Part shown: one piece after another, positions 43,073 to 53,104 of the stretch | Numbering within the stretch: the stretch's first letter is position 1 | How the letters are laid out: each line of letters opens with the position of its first letter | DNA from: Prorocentrum cordatum | Lineage: Eukaryota; Sar; Dinophyceae; Prorocentrales; Prorocentraceae | Assembly: GCA_963575745.1 (NCBI GenBank) | Contig: CAUYUJ010017904.1 | Location: 546,961-610,960, forward strand | Reading direction: 5' to 3' | DNA: 64,000 nucleotides | Position numbers and translations under genes: made by a program | The notes under the pieces: generated by a model | What the model was told of the DNA's origin: nothing | Seen by the model: the letters and a program-made list of their open reading frames with translations, nothing else | Databases searched by the model: none

Positions 43073-43154
43073 TGCGACCGGCGACGGGCGCCGCCTGCCC
43101 GCTGCGCGCGCAGTGCGCGGCGCTCGGGCACCTGATGAACGGTCGCTACTACTC

Positions 43155-43300
43155 TCAGGAGGGAAAAAAACACACAGATTCCCAGGAAAATATGGGAAAA
43201 TATGGGAATTGGGGGGGAAGACAAAAACCCAGAAAATATGAGAAAATATGGGGACTATTTTTATTTGTGTGTATTTATTTGTGTGTCCTAATTTCCCTTT
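43155..43300 (+). mobile_element. family A element, copy 4
   Basis: TCAGGAGGGAAAAAAACAC to TTTGTGTGTATTTATTTGTG. The middle has the full GGGAAAATATGGGAATTGGG. It lacks the ACAATTAATCGTCG stretch found in other copies. Confidence 0.85.
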
Positions 43301-43950
43301 ATACTCGATATGCTTGAGCTGCTGCGGAAGCTGTCCGAGCTGTCGGACGTGGCTTTGCGCGCGGCCTTCCTTCGCTCGCGCTTGGCCCGGCCGCGGTCGG
43401 CCTTGGCGAGGCAGGCGTCCGACGCCCGGCCTCTTCGCCCGGCAATCGGCGCGCCCACTCGACCGATGTCGTCGGCGGCCCCTCTGACTCCGCAGCGCCG
43501 GCGAATGAGCGGGTGCGACGCGCCGCTTTGAAGATCGCGCGTCGCGGCCTTTGTATGTCGGGCATGCCGAAGAGGAGAACTGCTGGTCACCCCTAAACTG
43601 GACAACAGGGACCGCAGGGTCCGCTTGGCATCCGATCCTGGGAACTGCGCAAAGGGCTCAGCGCCGATAGTTGCATCGCGCAGCAGTGGCGGCAGCGCGT
43701 CTCCTGCGCGCGACGCGGCGCGCGCGCGGCGCCATCGACGTTGGTGAAGCAGCGACGCAGTCGGCCTGTTCTTACGCCTGGGCAGCCAGTAGCGGAGCCT
43801 CGTCAGCCTGCGGCTCCGCCTGGCGCGGCCGCCCCGCGCGGCGGGCGCCCTCGCGCGGGCGCGCTGCGAAGCGGCGCGGCGTGTTGTTCTGTCGCGCAAC
43901 AGCGCGGTGCCGCGTCGCCAGGTGCGTAGGCATTCCGATGGTGGACGAAC
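43301..43950. other. GC-rich unassigned stretch
   Basis: 43311-43530 reads MLELLRKLSELSDVALRAAF in one frame, right after the family A element, followed by an Arg/Pro/Ala-rich stretch. It is coding-like but unassigned. The opposite strand is also open. Confidence 0.2.
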
Positions 43951-43954
43951 CATC

Positions 43955-44179
43955 AGAGCCCCGAACCATCAGGGGTAACTCGGGCCAGGGCTAACTCGGG
44001 TTCGCTTTTCGGGATTCCGAGCCCGAGTTGCCCCGGGCCCGGGTTACCCCGCATAACTCGGGCGTCCAGAGCCCCAAATCATCGGGTAACTCGGGTCAGG
44101 GCTATCACGGGCTCGTTTCTCGGGAATCCAAGCCCGAGTTATCCCGGGCCCGAGTTGCCCCGGACAACTCGGGCGCCCA
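43955..44179 (+). repeat. 113-bp tandem duplication with internal hairpins
   Basis: 43955-44067 and 44068-44179 both run AGAGCCCC, GTAACTCGGG, CAGGGCTA, then CCCGAGTT, CCCGGGCCCG and AACTCGGGCG. CCCGAGTT and AACTCGGG pair, so each copy can fold. Confidence 0.85.
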
Positions 44180-46440
44180 AAACCAGGAGCGCGCGTGCCA
44201 TTATCAGGAACATGGCGGGTGCCGCCTGCGCGGGCGCTGGGCGAGGAGGGCTCAGATGTCAGTTCGTGCTCCCATCCATGGGGCCCCTCTTGGGGCCGCC
44301 GGAGGGCCTCCTTGGGGTCCATCTTGGGGTCTGTTGGCCCGTCTCTGCGGCGTGGCTTGGCGCTTCTTCTGGGCCGCCCTGGACGCTCGGAGGACCGAAC
44401 AGGCGGTCGTGCGAAGGCTACACCTTAGGCGATGCTTAAGAAAACTCAAATTTTCGGCCAGAGTCTCGATTATTCTTAATGTTTCAGTGCAAATCCTACA
44501 AATGTGGTAGAAATTTGGAGTTTTTATTCAAATTCTGAGACTATGAATTTCTTAACCCATGATTTCTTAAGCATTTCGCAGGGTGTATGCTAGAGCACCA
44601 GTTGATTCTGGCGACTTGGGCATCCTGGGACCGCCGCGCGGCGGTCTCGCCTTCTCTGCCTCGCGGCGCGCAGGCAGGCGCAGAAATTGCGCTGTCATTT
44701 CGTCGCGAACGAAGCGCGGCACGCGCGGCGCGTGCCCGCCGCGCCGCACGACGACTGCCTCGGCCTTCCTGGGCGCGCGCCGCGCGGACTCGCGCGAGCA
44801 TGCTCTGGCACTCGACACCTGAGCAGTCGTTGGTTGCAACGTGCGCTCGTGTCTGGACGCATCACCTCACACGCGGCTGGCGCGTGCCTGCAGTAATTCG
44901 GGAACGTGCCCGTGCACGAGAAGGCGCCTGACCTGCTCAGAAGATCGCCGCGGGCGCGCGGCGCCGACGCGCAGGGGGGGCGCGCGTGGGCGGGCGGCCG
45001 CGCGGGCCCGCGGGCGCCGCAGGGGGCCGCGCAAAGGCCCCGCGGGCCGCGCAGAGGGGCCGCGCAGGGGGGCCGCGCCTGAGTGGGCGGCAACGGGAAC
45101 GCCCGTTCACGCCCGAGCACTTCCGTGGCGAAACCGAGCCAGCAGCGCACACCGCATGTCCAAGATTGCCAGGTCGACGACATTGTGCGTCCAAGTGGGC
45201 GCGATCAGCCCAATCGTTCTGCTCCTTCTGCGATGGCAGGAAGCTCCGGGCCCCCTGCGCGTTCCGACGCTTTCCAACGGGCACTGGTGGCGACTGCGCA
45301 CGAGGACGCGCTCGTACCCATGCGGGCGCAGGTGCTGGAGTCGGCACGCGCGCTGGAGATCAACTCCTAGCATCCCGTTGCTCGCGGCCAGGGTTCCCGC
45401 GCCGCACATGCGAGCGTGATGCGCTTGCAGGGGTGACGGCAGGGGTTGCAGCTCCGCGACGTTTTGCAGTTGAGACCCCTCGAGATCCTGATGAGTCTCG
45501 AACCCCTGCCCCGCCAGCGCTCTGGCCGCGCGCGCAATATCGCGGTCTGCGCCTGCGCACCGCTGGGCGTGGATGCACGAGCGGGAGCGCCGGCCCAGCA
45601 GCCGGTTACCCCGCACTGGCGAAGATCGCGGGCGAGCTGATCCGTTTCGATATCCCCTGCGCCGCGAAGAACAAGCGCCCCTCTCGCGTGCGTCGCGCCC
45701 CCGGACAGCGCTGCGCGCCGTTGTCTGTTTGCTGGCTTGTCGCGTCGCGCGGCGGAAGTGACCCTGGGGGCAGTTGGGCCTGCACGGCCACCCCTGCCAG
45801 CCGCACGAGTTGCTGTTCATTACGCAGCTCTTGCCTCATCCCAGTCAGTCCAGCTGGCGAAGTTGCCGCCAGCCGCACGTACGTTTGACGCCGCCGCTGG
45901 ATTTGCCCCGAAGTTTTGACCAGAACGCACCCCAAGAAAATACACAAAGTCCGACCGAACTTCCGATTCACTCCCAAGTGGCAATATTCGGCCCTCTTGG
46001 GGCCCTCTTCAGCCCTCCTTGCGCATTCTGGGTGTCCTCGCCTTGCAATTTTTTTGACGCCCAGAAGACCTAGAGTCTCCTGGCCCTCTTGAGGCGTTTT
46101 TGGGGCGCTCGCGGAGGTCGTCAGGGCTGTCTTGCGGCCGCTTGTGGGCTCTTTAGGGGCTTTCCTGGGCGATTCTTAACCCACGCTGGGGCTTCAAAAG
46201 ACTAGCGTGACCGGAATGACGAGAAGGCATGCATCATTGATCAATCTGAGTTTGTTAAAGCACGGTGTCCTCCCAGGGGTATCCTTGGGAGGCTCAGTCA
46301 GTGACCACTTGGAGCCGTCTTGGAGCGGACTTGGGGCTTTTCGGGGGCATGTGGGATGCCATGTCGGGCCATCCAGTGCTATCCAGAAGGCCGCAAGGGA
46401 GTCCAGGGGCGCACAGAGCTGGGCCGACGATGATTCCAGA
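44180..46440. other. GC-rich unassigned region with CTTGGGGCC words
   Basis: 44270-44400 and 46080-46420 contain CTTGGGGCCGTC-type irregular repeats. 44430-44580 is an AT-rich island with TTTTCGG and TTCTTAA words. 44950-45090 repeats GGGGCCGCGC. No gene supported. Confidence 0.35.
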
Positions 46441-46636
46441 AGTGTTGACTTTGGTTCAGAAGGCCATGGTGCGCAAGGGTGGTGTGAGATGCATGCGCAA
46501 AAGGCGCTTTGATAAACCGGACCCCCCTGAACGTCGGCTTCGAGAAGACGCCTTTAAAAAAATGACCCGCTCCCCCCCCTACACGACGCCTTCAACAAGT
46601 GGACCCATGGGGGCGTTTTTATAGGGATCTGGAGTG
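46441..46636 (+). repeat. dispersed repeat related to 231-413
   Basis: GCGCAAGGGTGGTGTGAGAT, GCGCAAAAGGCGC, GAACGTCGGCTTCGAGAA and GGGATC follow in the same order as in the other copy. Confidence 0.7.
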
Positions 46637-47019
46637 CCTTGAGAAAAGCCAGGACTCAGTGTCATCTTCAGCGAAGACAGCTGCGGCGATTCACAGCCGC
46701 CCCCTGCCTCTCTGGAAGCGCGTAAAGGTATGTGGCCGAGCACTGCGGGCAGAGCGCGGCCGAGCTATCGGGCCAGGTGACCCACCAGCCGTTCTGGAAT
46801 ATCTTCGGGGAGCACGTAGGGTTAAGTCGAGCATGTCCCTCTACAGGGGGGAATATCCAATATGAGTGTAAAACATAGTATGGGGATGCTAGTATTTTGG
46901 AATATGTTTAGTTGTTCATCCAAAAGCCGCCTGTAGCGGGACATGTCCGACCTACACGTAGGGGGGGGAAACACGAGGAGAAGAAGGATGCCCTTTTGGG
47001 AACCTTTGGGGGCACTCTT

Positions 47020-47490
47020 GCGCCTTCCTGGGGGAGTTTCCCGGGGGCCTCTTAGGGGGCCTTTGGAGGTTTTTTGGGGCGGCTCTCTGGCCGTGTGAGG
47101 GCGTCCCTGTTACGTTTACATTGTCGGACGCCGCGCTACACTTGGGGTCTCTTTGGGCCGAGTTGGGGACTTCTTGGGGCGCTTCAGGGCCGTGTTGGAG
47201 GTCATTTTGGGCGTCTTGGAGGTCTCTTGGGCCGTCTTGGGGCCCTCGCGGGGCCGTGTGTTGGGGCCTCTGTTGGGGGCCTCTTGGGCAGCCATTGGGC
47301 TATCTTATACGCATCATGGGCGATCTTGGGGGCCTCCCGGGACGTCTTGAGCCGTCGGAAGGCCGAGAAACAGGACATGCCAACATTTGTCAAAACATGT
47401 GGGCCACCAATGCGTGCATCATCTTCGAGCCTTCCTGGAGGACCTCTTGGAAGCCGCTTGGGCCGTCTTCGAGGCCCATTTAGGACCTGT
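47020..47490 (-). repeat. CTTGGGGGCCTCTTGG-type irregular array
   Basis: The reverse-complement equivalent of the 29216-29990 array: TCTTGGGCCGTCTTGGGGCC, CCTCGCGGGGCC and similar. Confidence 0.8.
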
Positions 47491-48130
47491 TGGGGCCGTC
47501 TGGGGGCATCGCGCGAAAGGCGTTGGGAGCAGTCGGCAGGCATCGGCCGCGTCCAGCATCGGAGGGTGCGCGGCCTTGAAGGAACCGCCTCCAGCCATGC
47601 AGTGTCAACGCGGGCTCATTTTTCTCTCACAGCAGCAGCGGCTGTAGGCCAGATCGCGCCCACTTTCGTGCCAGAGGCATGGCGGGGGAGCCCCACTGTC
47701 TTGTGCTCTGATTTGAAGGATCGGGGCCAGTGTCTCTCTTTGGTACTTGTTTCGGCTTCTGCTAGCCTGGCGTTTCTTTCGCGTCGCCTGGATCCTCGCC
47801 CGGGTTGGCGTTCGTCGAGTTCTCGAGCGACCTGTCCATGGATCCGAGATCCCTTTGCGCTCGCACGATTGCGATGCCTTCCGTTCGTCTCCCCGTTCTC
47901 TCGCCTTCATGATTTACGGCTGGCATTGCTCTCAATTTAACAAGTTTCCAGGCCTTTTCGGGGGATAGTGCGAGAGAGCGGGGCGGCAGGATGGAGAAGG
48001 AGATTGTGCATGGTGGGTTGGGCCGATCCTGGCTCCCGGCCCCCGCTTGGTCCCCACGCGCACTTCCAGCCAGCCCACCGCCGTGCTTGATGGGCCCCTG
48101 TGTACGCCCGCCCTTGCCATCCTTCCTGTG

Positions 48131-48303
48131 CAGTCAACACGGATGCGCAGTAAGGATGAGCGATGTTCCAAGGTTCTTTCGCATTTCTCCCGTTCGGCCC
48201 ATCTTGGGCCACTTTCGCTGGCCGCGCCCCGCTCGAAGCGTGTCGGCGTGGCCGTCCAAGGCCCGTGCATCCTTGTCGTCTATTCTCGCTTGCGCGTTGA
48301 CTG
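48131..48303 (+). mobile_element. family E short inverted-repeat element, copy 2
   Basis: CAGTCAACACGGATGCGCAG at the left, right end in reverse complement ACAGTCAACGCGC. The interior has GTAAGGATGAGCGATG, GGCCGCGCCCCGCTCGA and CGTCCAAGGCC. Confidence 0.85.
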
Positions 48304-48317
48304 TAACGGCCCCCGCA

Positions 48318-48400
48318 GCAATGCTGCTGGATCTGGACACCAAGCAGATGATGAGCCACTTCGACCGCCTCCAGGAGCGTCGCGCGGCTCGTCGTCCTGC
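48318..48400 (+). CDS. candidate exon, function unknown
   Basis: Reads AMLLDLDTKQMMSHFDRLQE then RRAARR, an amphipathic helical composition. It begins after CCCCCGCAG, an acceptor-like sequence, 14 bp past a family E element. No family or partner exon is recognised. Confidence 0.22.
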
Positions 48401-48905
48401 CTCTGTGATCAAGGTCATCTCGGGAGGGCCATGCCATCGCAAGGTCGACCTCCGGATCCGCTGGCCTTCGACGCAGATTGCTTCCAGTCACTCGTGTACT
48501 GCTGCCTCTGGTGCCCAGCTATACTTCCCTCAGCGCGATGCCTTAAAATGCGCAGAGCGCAAAGACACAGTATCGCTTTACTGTCAACGTGCAAAGACTA
48601 GCGTTCCATCTTGAGTACGGGTGGTGATGCGTAGTAATGAGGGAGGTCCCGCAGCGAGGGAGAGAATGAGACAGCGAGCGCGAGAGAGAGAGAGAGAGAT
48701 GAATGAAATGCCATTGCAGTCGAAACGGACGTTGTACGCTTCTCCTACGCCTCCAGCCTCTCTAAACGTTGGGCCGGTGTCCTGCAGTGCTATTGGGCTG
48801 CGTGCTCCTGCAGCCGTTCTGAACACCTGTGGGGGGGAACACTTGCGTGGGAGGAAGACGTGGTGATGCGAGTGAGGGGGCGGGGAAATTGGTGGAACAG
48901 GAGGC
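48401..48905. other. unassigned, (GA)n at 48684-48700
   Basis: GAGAGAGAGAGAGAGA at 48684-48700. No gene seen. Confidence 0.4.
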
Positions 48906-48907
48906 GT

Positions 48908-49056
48908 CTTGAGGAGGAGGAGGAGGAGGAGGAGGAGGAGGAGGAGGAGGAGGAGGAGGAGGAGGAGGAGGAGGGGGAGGGGGAGGGGGAGGGGAGGGGG
49001 AGGAGGAGGAGGAGGAGGAGGAGGAGGAGGAGGAGGAGGAGGGAGGAGGAGGAGGA
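48908..49056 (+). repeat. (GGA)n / (GGGGGA)n microsatellite
   Basis: About 150 bp purine-only. Confidence 0.95.
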
Positions 49057-50304
49057 TGCCTTTAAGGTCCTGGGCCCGTCGTGGGGCCAGCTCGGAGGCG
49101 TCCGGGGACCCGCCTTCGGACGTCGAGGCCCCCAGGAGGCGATCGTGCGACGTCGATGGAACGAACCAGTGGCAAGCAATGATGTTGGCCTCCTGTCGGG
49201 GGAGCGTAAGACCCGGGTTTGCCAGGACTCGGGTTCGCCATCGTCTTTTGACGACCGCGCCTCGGATTTTGACGAGGAGGAGTTTCGTGGGATGTCTGCA
49301 GCGGGAGGCCTCGTCAAAATGCAGGCTCGGCCTCGTCATTTTTTGACGACCTCGTCGGGGATTTTCGAGTCCCCTGTACCCAGGTCTTACGTCCCCCTGG
49401 TCCTGGAGAGAGTCTTGGGTCGTCTTCAGGTCATCCCAGATCGTCTTAGAGCCGTCTTCCCAGATCGGGATCACATCTCGGCCGTTTGGAGTCGCCTCGG
49501 GCCGTCCATGGGGCCGTCTTGAGCCGCCTTTGGCAATCTTGGAGGCGGATGAAACACCTTTGCACCGGTCTTTTCGTATTGCTGGTTGCGTGTGCCGAGG
49601 CCCCACTGGACATGCTGGAGATGTTTTGAACACGCCAAAACCTCGGCACGCCAGGCAACCACTGTGGACAGATCACAGGGGGCGGCGGATGCAGTGGCCA
49701 GTGGCGCATCCCGCCACTGGGTGTCGGTCGTTGACCAGAAGCAGCTTGGAGATTTCTGGGGGGGCCTCTTGGGGGATCGTGGGGACCTCTTGGGGTCTCT
49801 TGGGGGCCTCTTGGGAACCTCTTCTGGGCCTCCTGGAGTCGGTCTTCTGGACGGCATGCGGAGGCCCGCTGGCGGTCCCGAGGGCCATCAGGGGTGCAGG
49901 GGGCGCTTCCGGGGCCCGTTCGCTGTGATCTTCGTGGGTATCTCTTGGAACGTTGATCGAGGCGCATGGCAGAAGTGATACCGTGAGACGCCACACTGAT
50001 GACCTGCACCTCCCCAATGCCCTGAGAAGACGAGACACCGAAAGCAACCGTTCAGGTGCGGGTAAAAGGACACGGGTTCAACCGAGAACCGGGGGGTGAC
50101 ATGGTCACGTGGTTCGATGTTGCTTGCCATCGCACCCATAAGAGAGCGAGGATAGCACAAGTCGACACCCATCATTGCCGAGTACTACGCACACCTGGGC
50201 GACTACTGAACAGTTTTGCCCTGTTCGATTCCTTCTTTCTGCGGACGGCACTCGAGAGACGCGCAGAATCTAGGCCTCCTTAGATAGGGTCGGAGGATCG
50301 CGCC
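49057..50304. other. unassigned; TTTTTGACGA and CTTGGGG words
   Basis: 49235-49360 repeats TTTTGACGA three times (49245, 49268, 49340), flanking GCCTCG. 49390-49520 and 49750-49840 hold GTCTTGGG-type arrays. No gene supported. Confidence 0.4.
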
Positions 50305-50412
50305 ACATCCCCGACGCATCGCCCATGCGGCCCTATGTCTCCAGTGTGGCGTGCCACGACGGCGACCCGCGTAAGCCGCGGTCGCTAAGCCATCTCGCGT
50401 GCGGCCCGGTTT
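50305..50412 (+). repeat. CGCGTAAG dispersed repeat, copy 2
   Basis: CTCCAGTGTGGCGTGCC, then CGACCCGCGTAAGCCGCGG and CCATCTCGCGTGCGG. Partial relative to the other copies. Confidence 0.6.
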
Positions 50413-50796
50413 GCGTCGTCGCTCATGTGTGAGGCGTCGTCGATCCTCGACCCAGGAATGGGCACTGTGCTTCGTCTTGTCGGCCCCCAGAGCAAGAAAC
50501 TGATGGCACGGTCCCGCGCAGGGGCGGGGCCCGAAGGGCGTCCAGGCATGGGGTGGTGCATGCGCACCGTCCTCGTACACCTCCCGTTCGGGCACGTCCC
50601 CCTGCGAGCTTCCTCCTGCTCCTTCGATTTCTCGTCCTCGTGGCGCTGTCAGCCTCCGTGCTTCATCTCTCTGCCTCCCCACCTCTTCGGAGTGGTGCCT
50701 GGCAGCGCCTGGCGGCAAGGGAGCCCTCTCTGCCACTTTATGTCCGCTTCTCCTGCTCTATGCGTCCTTCATATTCTTCCCTATCTGCTCCGTCGT

Positions 50797-50885
50797 TGTT
50801 CTCTCTCTCTCTCTCTCTTGTTCGCCTTTTCTCTCTCTCTCTCTCTCTCCCGCGCGCTCTCTCTCTCTCTCTCTCTCTCTTTTTA
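50797..50885 (+). repeat. (TC)n microsatellite
   Basis: CTCTCTCTCT in three blocks separated by TTGTTCGCCTTT and CCGCGCG. Confidence 0.95.
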
Positions 50886-50944
50886 CCTCTTTCTCTCACT
50901 CTATCCCCCTTCCTATCGTTGTTTTCCTCACCCAAGCTCGCCGA

Positions 50945-51015
50945 ACTTCGCATATACATATATACGGCTCGATCGATATATCTATACATATGTATCTATA
51001 TATATATATATATGT
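50945..51015. repeat. TATA-rich microsatellite
   Basis: TATACATATATACGG followed by a (TA)n run at 50995-51012. Confidence 0.9.
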
Positions 51016-51395
51016 GTACACACATGGTCCCAGTGAAATCACTACTATTGATGGTTGCACTACCTGCCTTGATGTTGTGTTCTCTAGTGGCCTTCGGCCC
51101 ATAACGCCATCGTGCCTGGGTTGTCGGTCCGAGGCCTCGGATATCTATGAGCATCTCCTGGGAGGCCTCTCGGAAGCCTTTTCGATGTGGTGTTTGATGT
51201 GTTTTGATGCGTCTCGGAACTCCTCTCTGGGCCTCTTGGGGCCTTGAGGCCCTGGTGGGCCTTCTTGGAGCCTCTGGGGGGCACCTCGGGGACTCTGTGG
51301 ATGCCTTGGGGCCATTCTTCGGTGAGCCCCCATCTCGGGCGTCCAAGACTGGTCCAGGCGGCGCCCAGAAGGGCCCTCGGGACGGGCTTCTGAGC

Positions 51396-51532
51396 GAGGG
51401 CTGGGCCCAAACGCTGTTCTGCTGGACTTCGGCGGTAATATGTTGTTCGTTTTTTTTTTTTTTTTTTTTCCTCAGGAGGGTTCAGGAGAATAGGAACATC
51501 ACAACGAAAAGCAACGTTTAGGTCCAGCCCTG
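51396..51532. mobile_element. family F (introner-type) element, second copy
   Basis: Left GAGGGCTGGGCCCAAACGCT; right in reverse complement CAGGGCTGGACCTAAACGTT. These ends match those of the intron at 52318-52461 (CAGGGGTCGACCTAAAC) in layout, and both share AACGAAAAGCA or CACGAAAAGCA before the right end. 137 bp, with an internal poly-T run at about 51450. Confidence 0.65.
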
Positions 51533-51682
51533 CTCTGGGCCGACTCGTGCCATGCTGGACGCGCATGTCCGGAACAGCGCGCCCTTAGCCTGTTGAGCAG
51601 CGCGCGCGCGCGGGAGCGCCCAAGAGCGCCCGGTGCTCTGGGCTGTGGGCCTTTTCTCGAACATAGCTCGCGGTGTGATGAC

Positions 51683-51881
51683 AGGGAGCCCCACGCAGAC
51701 CCGCGGACACTCCATTTCGCTTGGCATCGCTCGGACGTGTGCGTTTTTTCCTCGGCGAGGAAGGACATCGAGGAGCATCCTTGATCATTTGGCGAAAAAG
51801 CCACACACGAAACCGAAAAAAAACATGGAATGGACGCCCGAGCGATGGCCAGGGAGCCCCACGCAGACCTGAGGACACTCC
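51683..51881 (+). repeat. 31-bp direct repeats flanking family B copy 4
   Basis: AGGGAGCCCCACGCAGACC then GGACACTCC at 51683-51713 and 51851-51881 match at 29 of 31 positions and enclose the family B element. Confidence 0.85.
51721..51850 (+). mobile_element. family B short inverted-repeat element, copy 4
   Basis: Left TTGGCATCGCTCGGACGTG; right in reverse complement TGGCCATCGCTCGGGCGTC. The interior has CATCGAGGAGCATCCTTGATC. Confidence 0.85.
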
Positions 51882-52069
51882 TCCATGTCGTGCCTCGGAG
51901 CACGGCGGCGGGGTTTGCCAACGTGGTGCTATCAGAGTTCCGCCCTCTGCCCCCTCCCCCCCCATTCTGCCCCTGCTTCTGCCGATCCTCTCCCCCCTCG
52001 CCTCCGCCTGCCGCCACGCCTCCCTTTTCCTGCCCGTTCCCGCTCTCCCGGCGGGGCCGCCGCCCCGAG

Positions 52070-52312
52070 GAGCAGCTGCAGCGCTTCATCCGGTACCACA
52101 CCAACCCGCTGTTCAGCTGCCTCCGGCTCACGGCGGCCGTCAGCAAGCTGTGCAAGCGGAGCAGCCTGGCCCAGGACATCTGGCACGGCGAGCACGCGCG
52201 CCTGAAGCGGGCCGCGGTCCAGATCTTCGAGCTCCTGCCGCAGGACGCCTTCGACAGGATCTTCGAGAACACCGCGAAGCGCCAGACCTTCATGTCGCTG
52301 GCCTTCCACGAG
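52070..52312 (+). CDS. TRPM-like cation channel, exon with pre-membrane domain part 1
   Basis: Open frame reading LQRFIRYHTNPLFSCLRLTA, then AAVQIFELLPQDAFDRIF and TFMSLAFHE. A pyrimidine-rich tract (51945-52055) precedes several AGs at 52068-52081, one of which is the likely acceptor. The exact start is uncertain. The end is fixed at GAG (phase 0) because splicing there to 52468 restores an uninterrupted HEAAECLEMM. The pattern T-x3-LA-x2-A, continued in the next exon, matches the region just before the first membrane helix of TRPM channels. Expected product: a multi-pass cation channel; this part is cytosolic. The family match is by eye and moderate. Confidence 0.6.
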
Positions 52313-52467
52313 GCGGCCAGGGGTCGACCTAAACGGTGTTTGGGCGATTTTGTGGGCCGTTTTCGTTTCGACTTCGTTTTGCAGCAGAGGCGGATTGAAG
52401 GCAGAGCGAGGGAAAACGAAAACAACACGAACACGAAAAGCACTGTTGAGGTCGACCCCTGCACGAG
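52313..52467 (+). other. intron 1 of the channel gene, GC-AG, created by an introner
   Basis: 155 nt, donor GAG/GCGG and acceptor CACGAG/GCC. Both splice sites lie inside the two copies of the target duplication, so removal regenerates the uninterrupted coding sequence. The intron body is the inverted-repeat element at 52318-52461. Length is not a multiple of three, and retention shifts the frame. Confidence 0.8.
52318..52461. mobile_element. family F introner-type inverted-repeat element
   Basis: 144 bp. Left CAGGGGTCGACCTAAACGGT; right in reverse complement CAGGGGTCGACCTCAACAGT; 19 of the first 21 bases pair. The interior is TTTTCGTTTCGACTTCGTTTT then an A-rich GAAAACGAAAACAACACG. It has no coding capacity, so it would be moved by another element. 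Confidence 0.85.
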
Positions 52468-52592
52468 GCCGCCGAGTGCCTCGAGATGATGGACGCGCCG
52501 CGCTTCCAGGACTACCTGCGCACGCGGTGGAACGGCGCCCTGCCCCTGCTCGAGGACGTGCAGACGCCGGAGGACTACGTGGAGTACTGCAG
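52468..52592 (+). CDS. TRPM-like channel, exon with pre-membrane domain part 2
   Basis: 125 nt, phase 0 in and phase 2 out: AAECLEMMDAPRFQDYLRTR, WNGALPLLEDVQTPEDYVEY then C and the first two bases of an Arg codon. The R-F-x2-YL-x3-WNG-x-L segment corresponds in TRPM proteins to the F-x6-Q-x2-L-x3-W-x-G-x-L motif. Donor TGCAG/GCCAGC is again AG/GC. Balanced codon use and an open frame that stops soon after the donor support a real exon. Confidence 0.65.
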
Positions 52593-53104
52593 GCCAGCAC
52601 CACGCACGCTTTTTCTTGTCGGCGGATTCTCGGGTCAGAGTCGCTGTCAGGTCTCGGTGTGCTCAGGACGGTTGCGCCACTCAAACCGAAGAAAAACAAA
52701 AACCGGCATAAACATAAACTTTGGCGCTCCGCGCGAATGTCTTGGATCCGCGCTGGGCCCCGCCAGGCGGCGCCTCCAGCGCCGCCTCCGGCGCGGCCAA
52801 TCCAAGAAATCCAAGACATGTGCTCGGAGTGGCAGAAACGTTTGTTTCTGCTGCTTCTAGTCAAGTCTGAGTGTACTCAGGATGGTGGCGCCATTCAAAC
52901 CTAGTCCTGTGATGTGTGCGTCGGGCCTGCAAAGGCGACGCGCACGCTCCGACATCTTACTGTATGAGTGCCGCGGCGGGCGCTTCCTGGCCGTAGAGCT
53001 TCGAACACGACAACACTGCAGGCCTTATGTATTACATGGCCGTGTCGTACGTGCGCCTCCAACATCGGCACATCGTATCGGTATGTCCCTATCCGTCCCA
53101 CCAG
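52593..53104 (+). other. intron 2 of the channel gene, GC-AG, holding a direct-repeat pair
   Basis: 512 nt, from GCCAGC to CCACCAG. Inside, 52647-52687 and 52861-52901 are direct repeats (34 of 41 identical, both ending GCGCCA or GCGCCACT then TCAAACC). Between them is an inverted repeat, TGTCTTGGAT with ATCCAAGACA near 52738 and 52810. It looks like a second, older inserted element or two. Confidence 0.6.

Larger units (their letters stand above)
52307..52472. repeat. 11-bp target-site duplication around the introner
   Basis: CACGAGGCGGC (52307-52317) and CACGAGGCCGC (52462-52472) abut the element ends exactly and differ at one base. Confidence 0.85.

Noticed and set aside
44820-45888. Open frame of 300 codons in GC-rich DNA
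   Set aside because: Competes with equally long minus-strand frames, no domain recognised.
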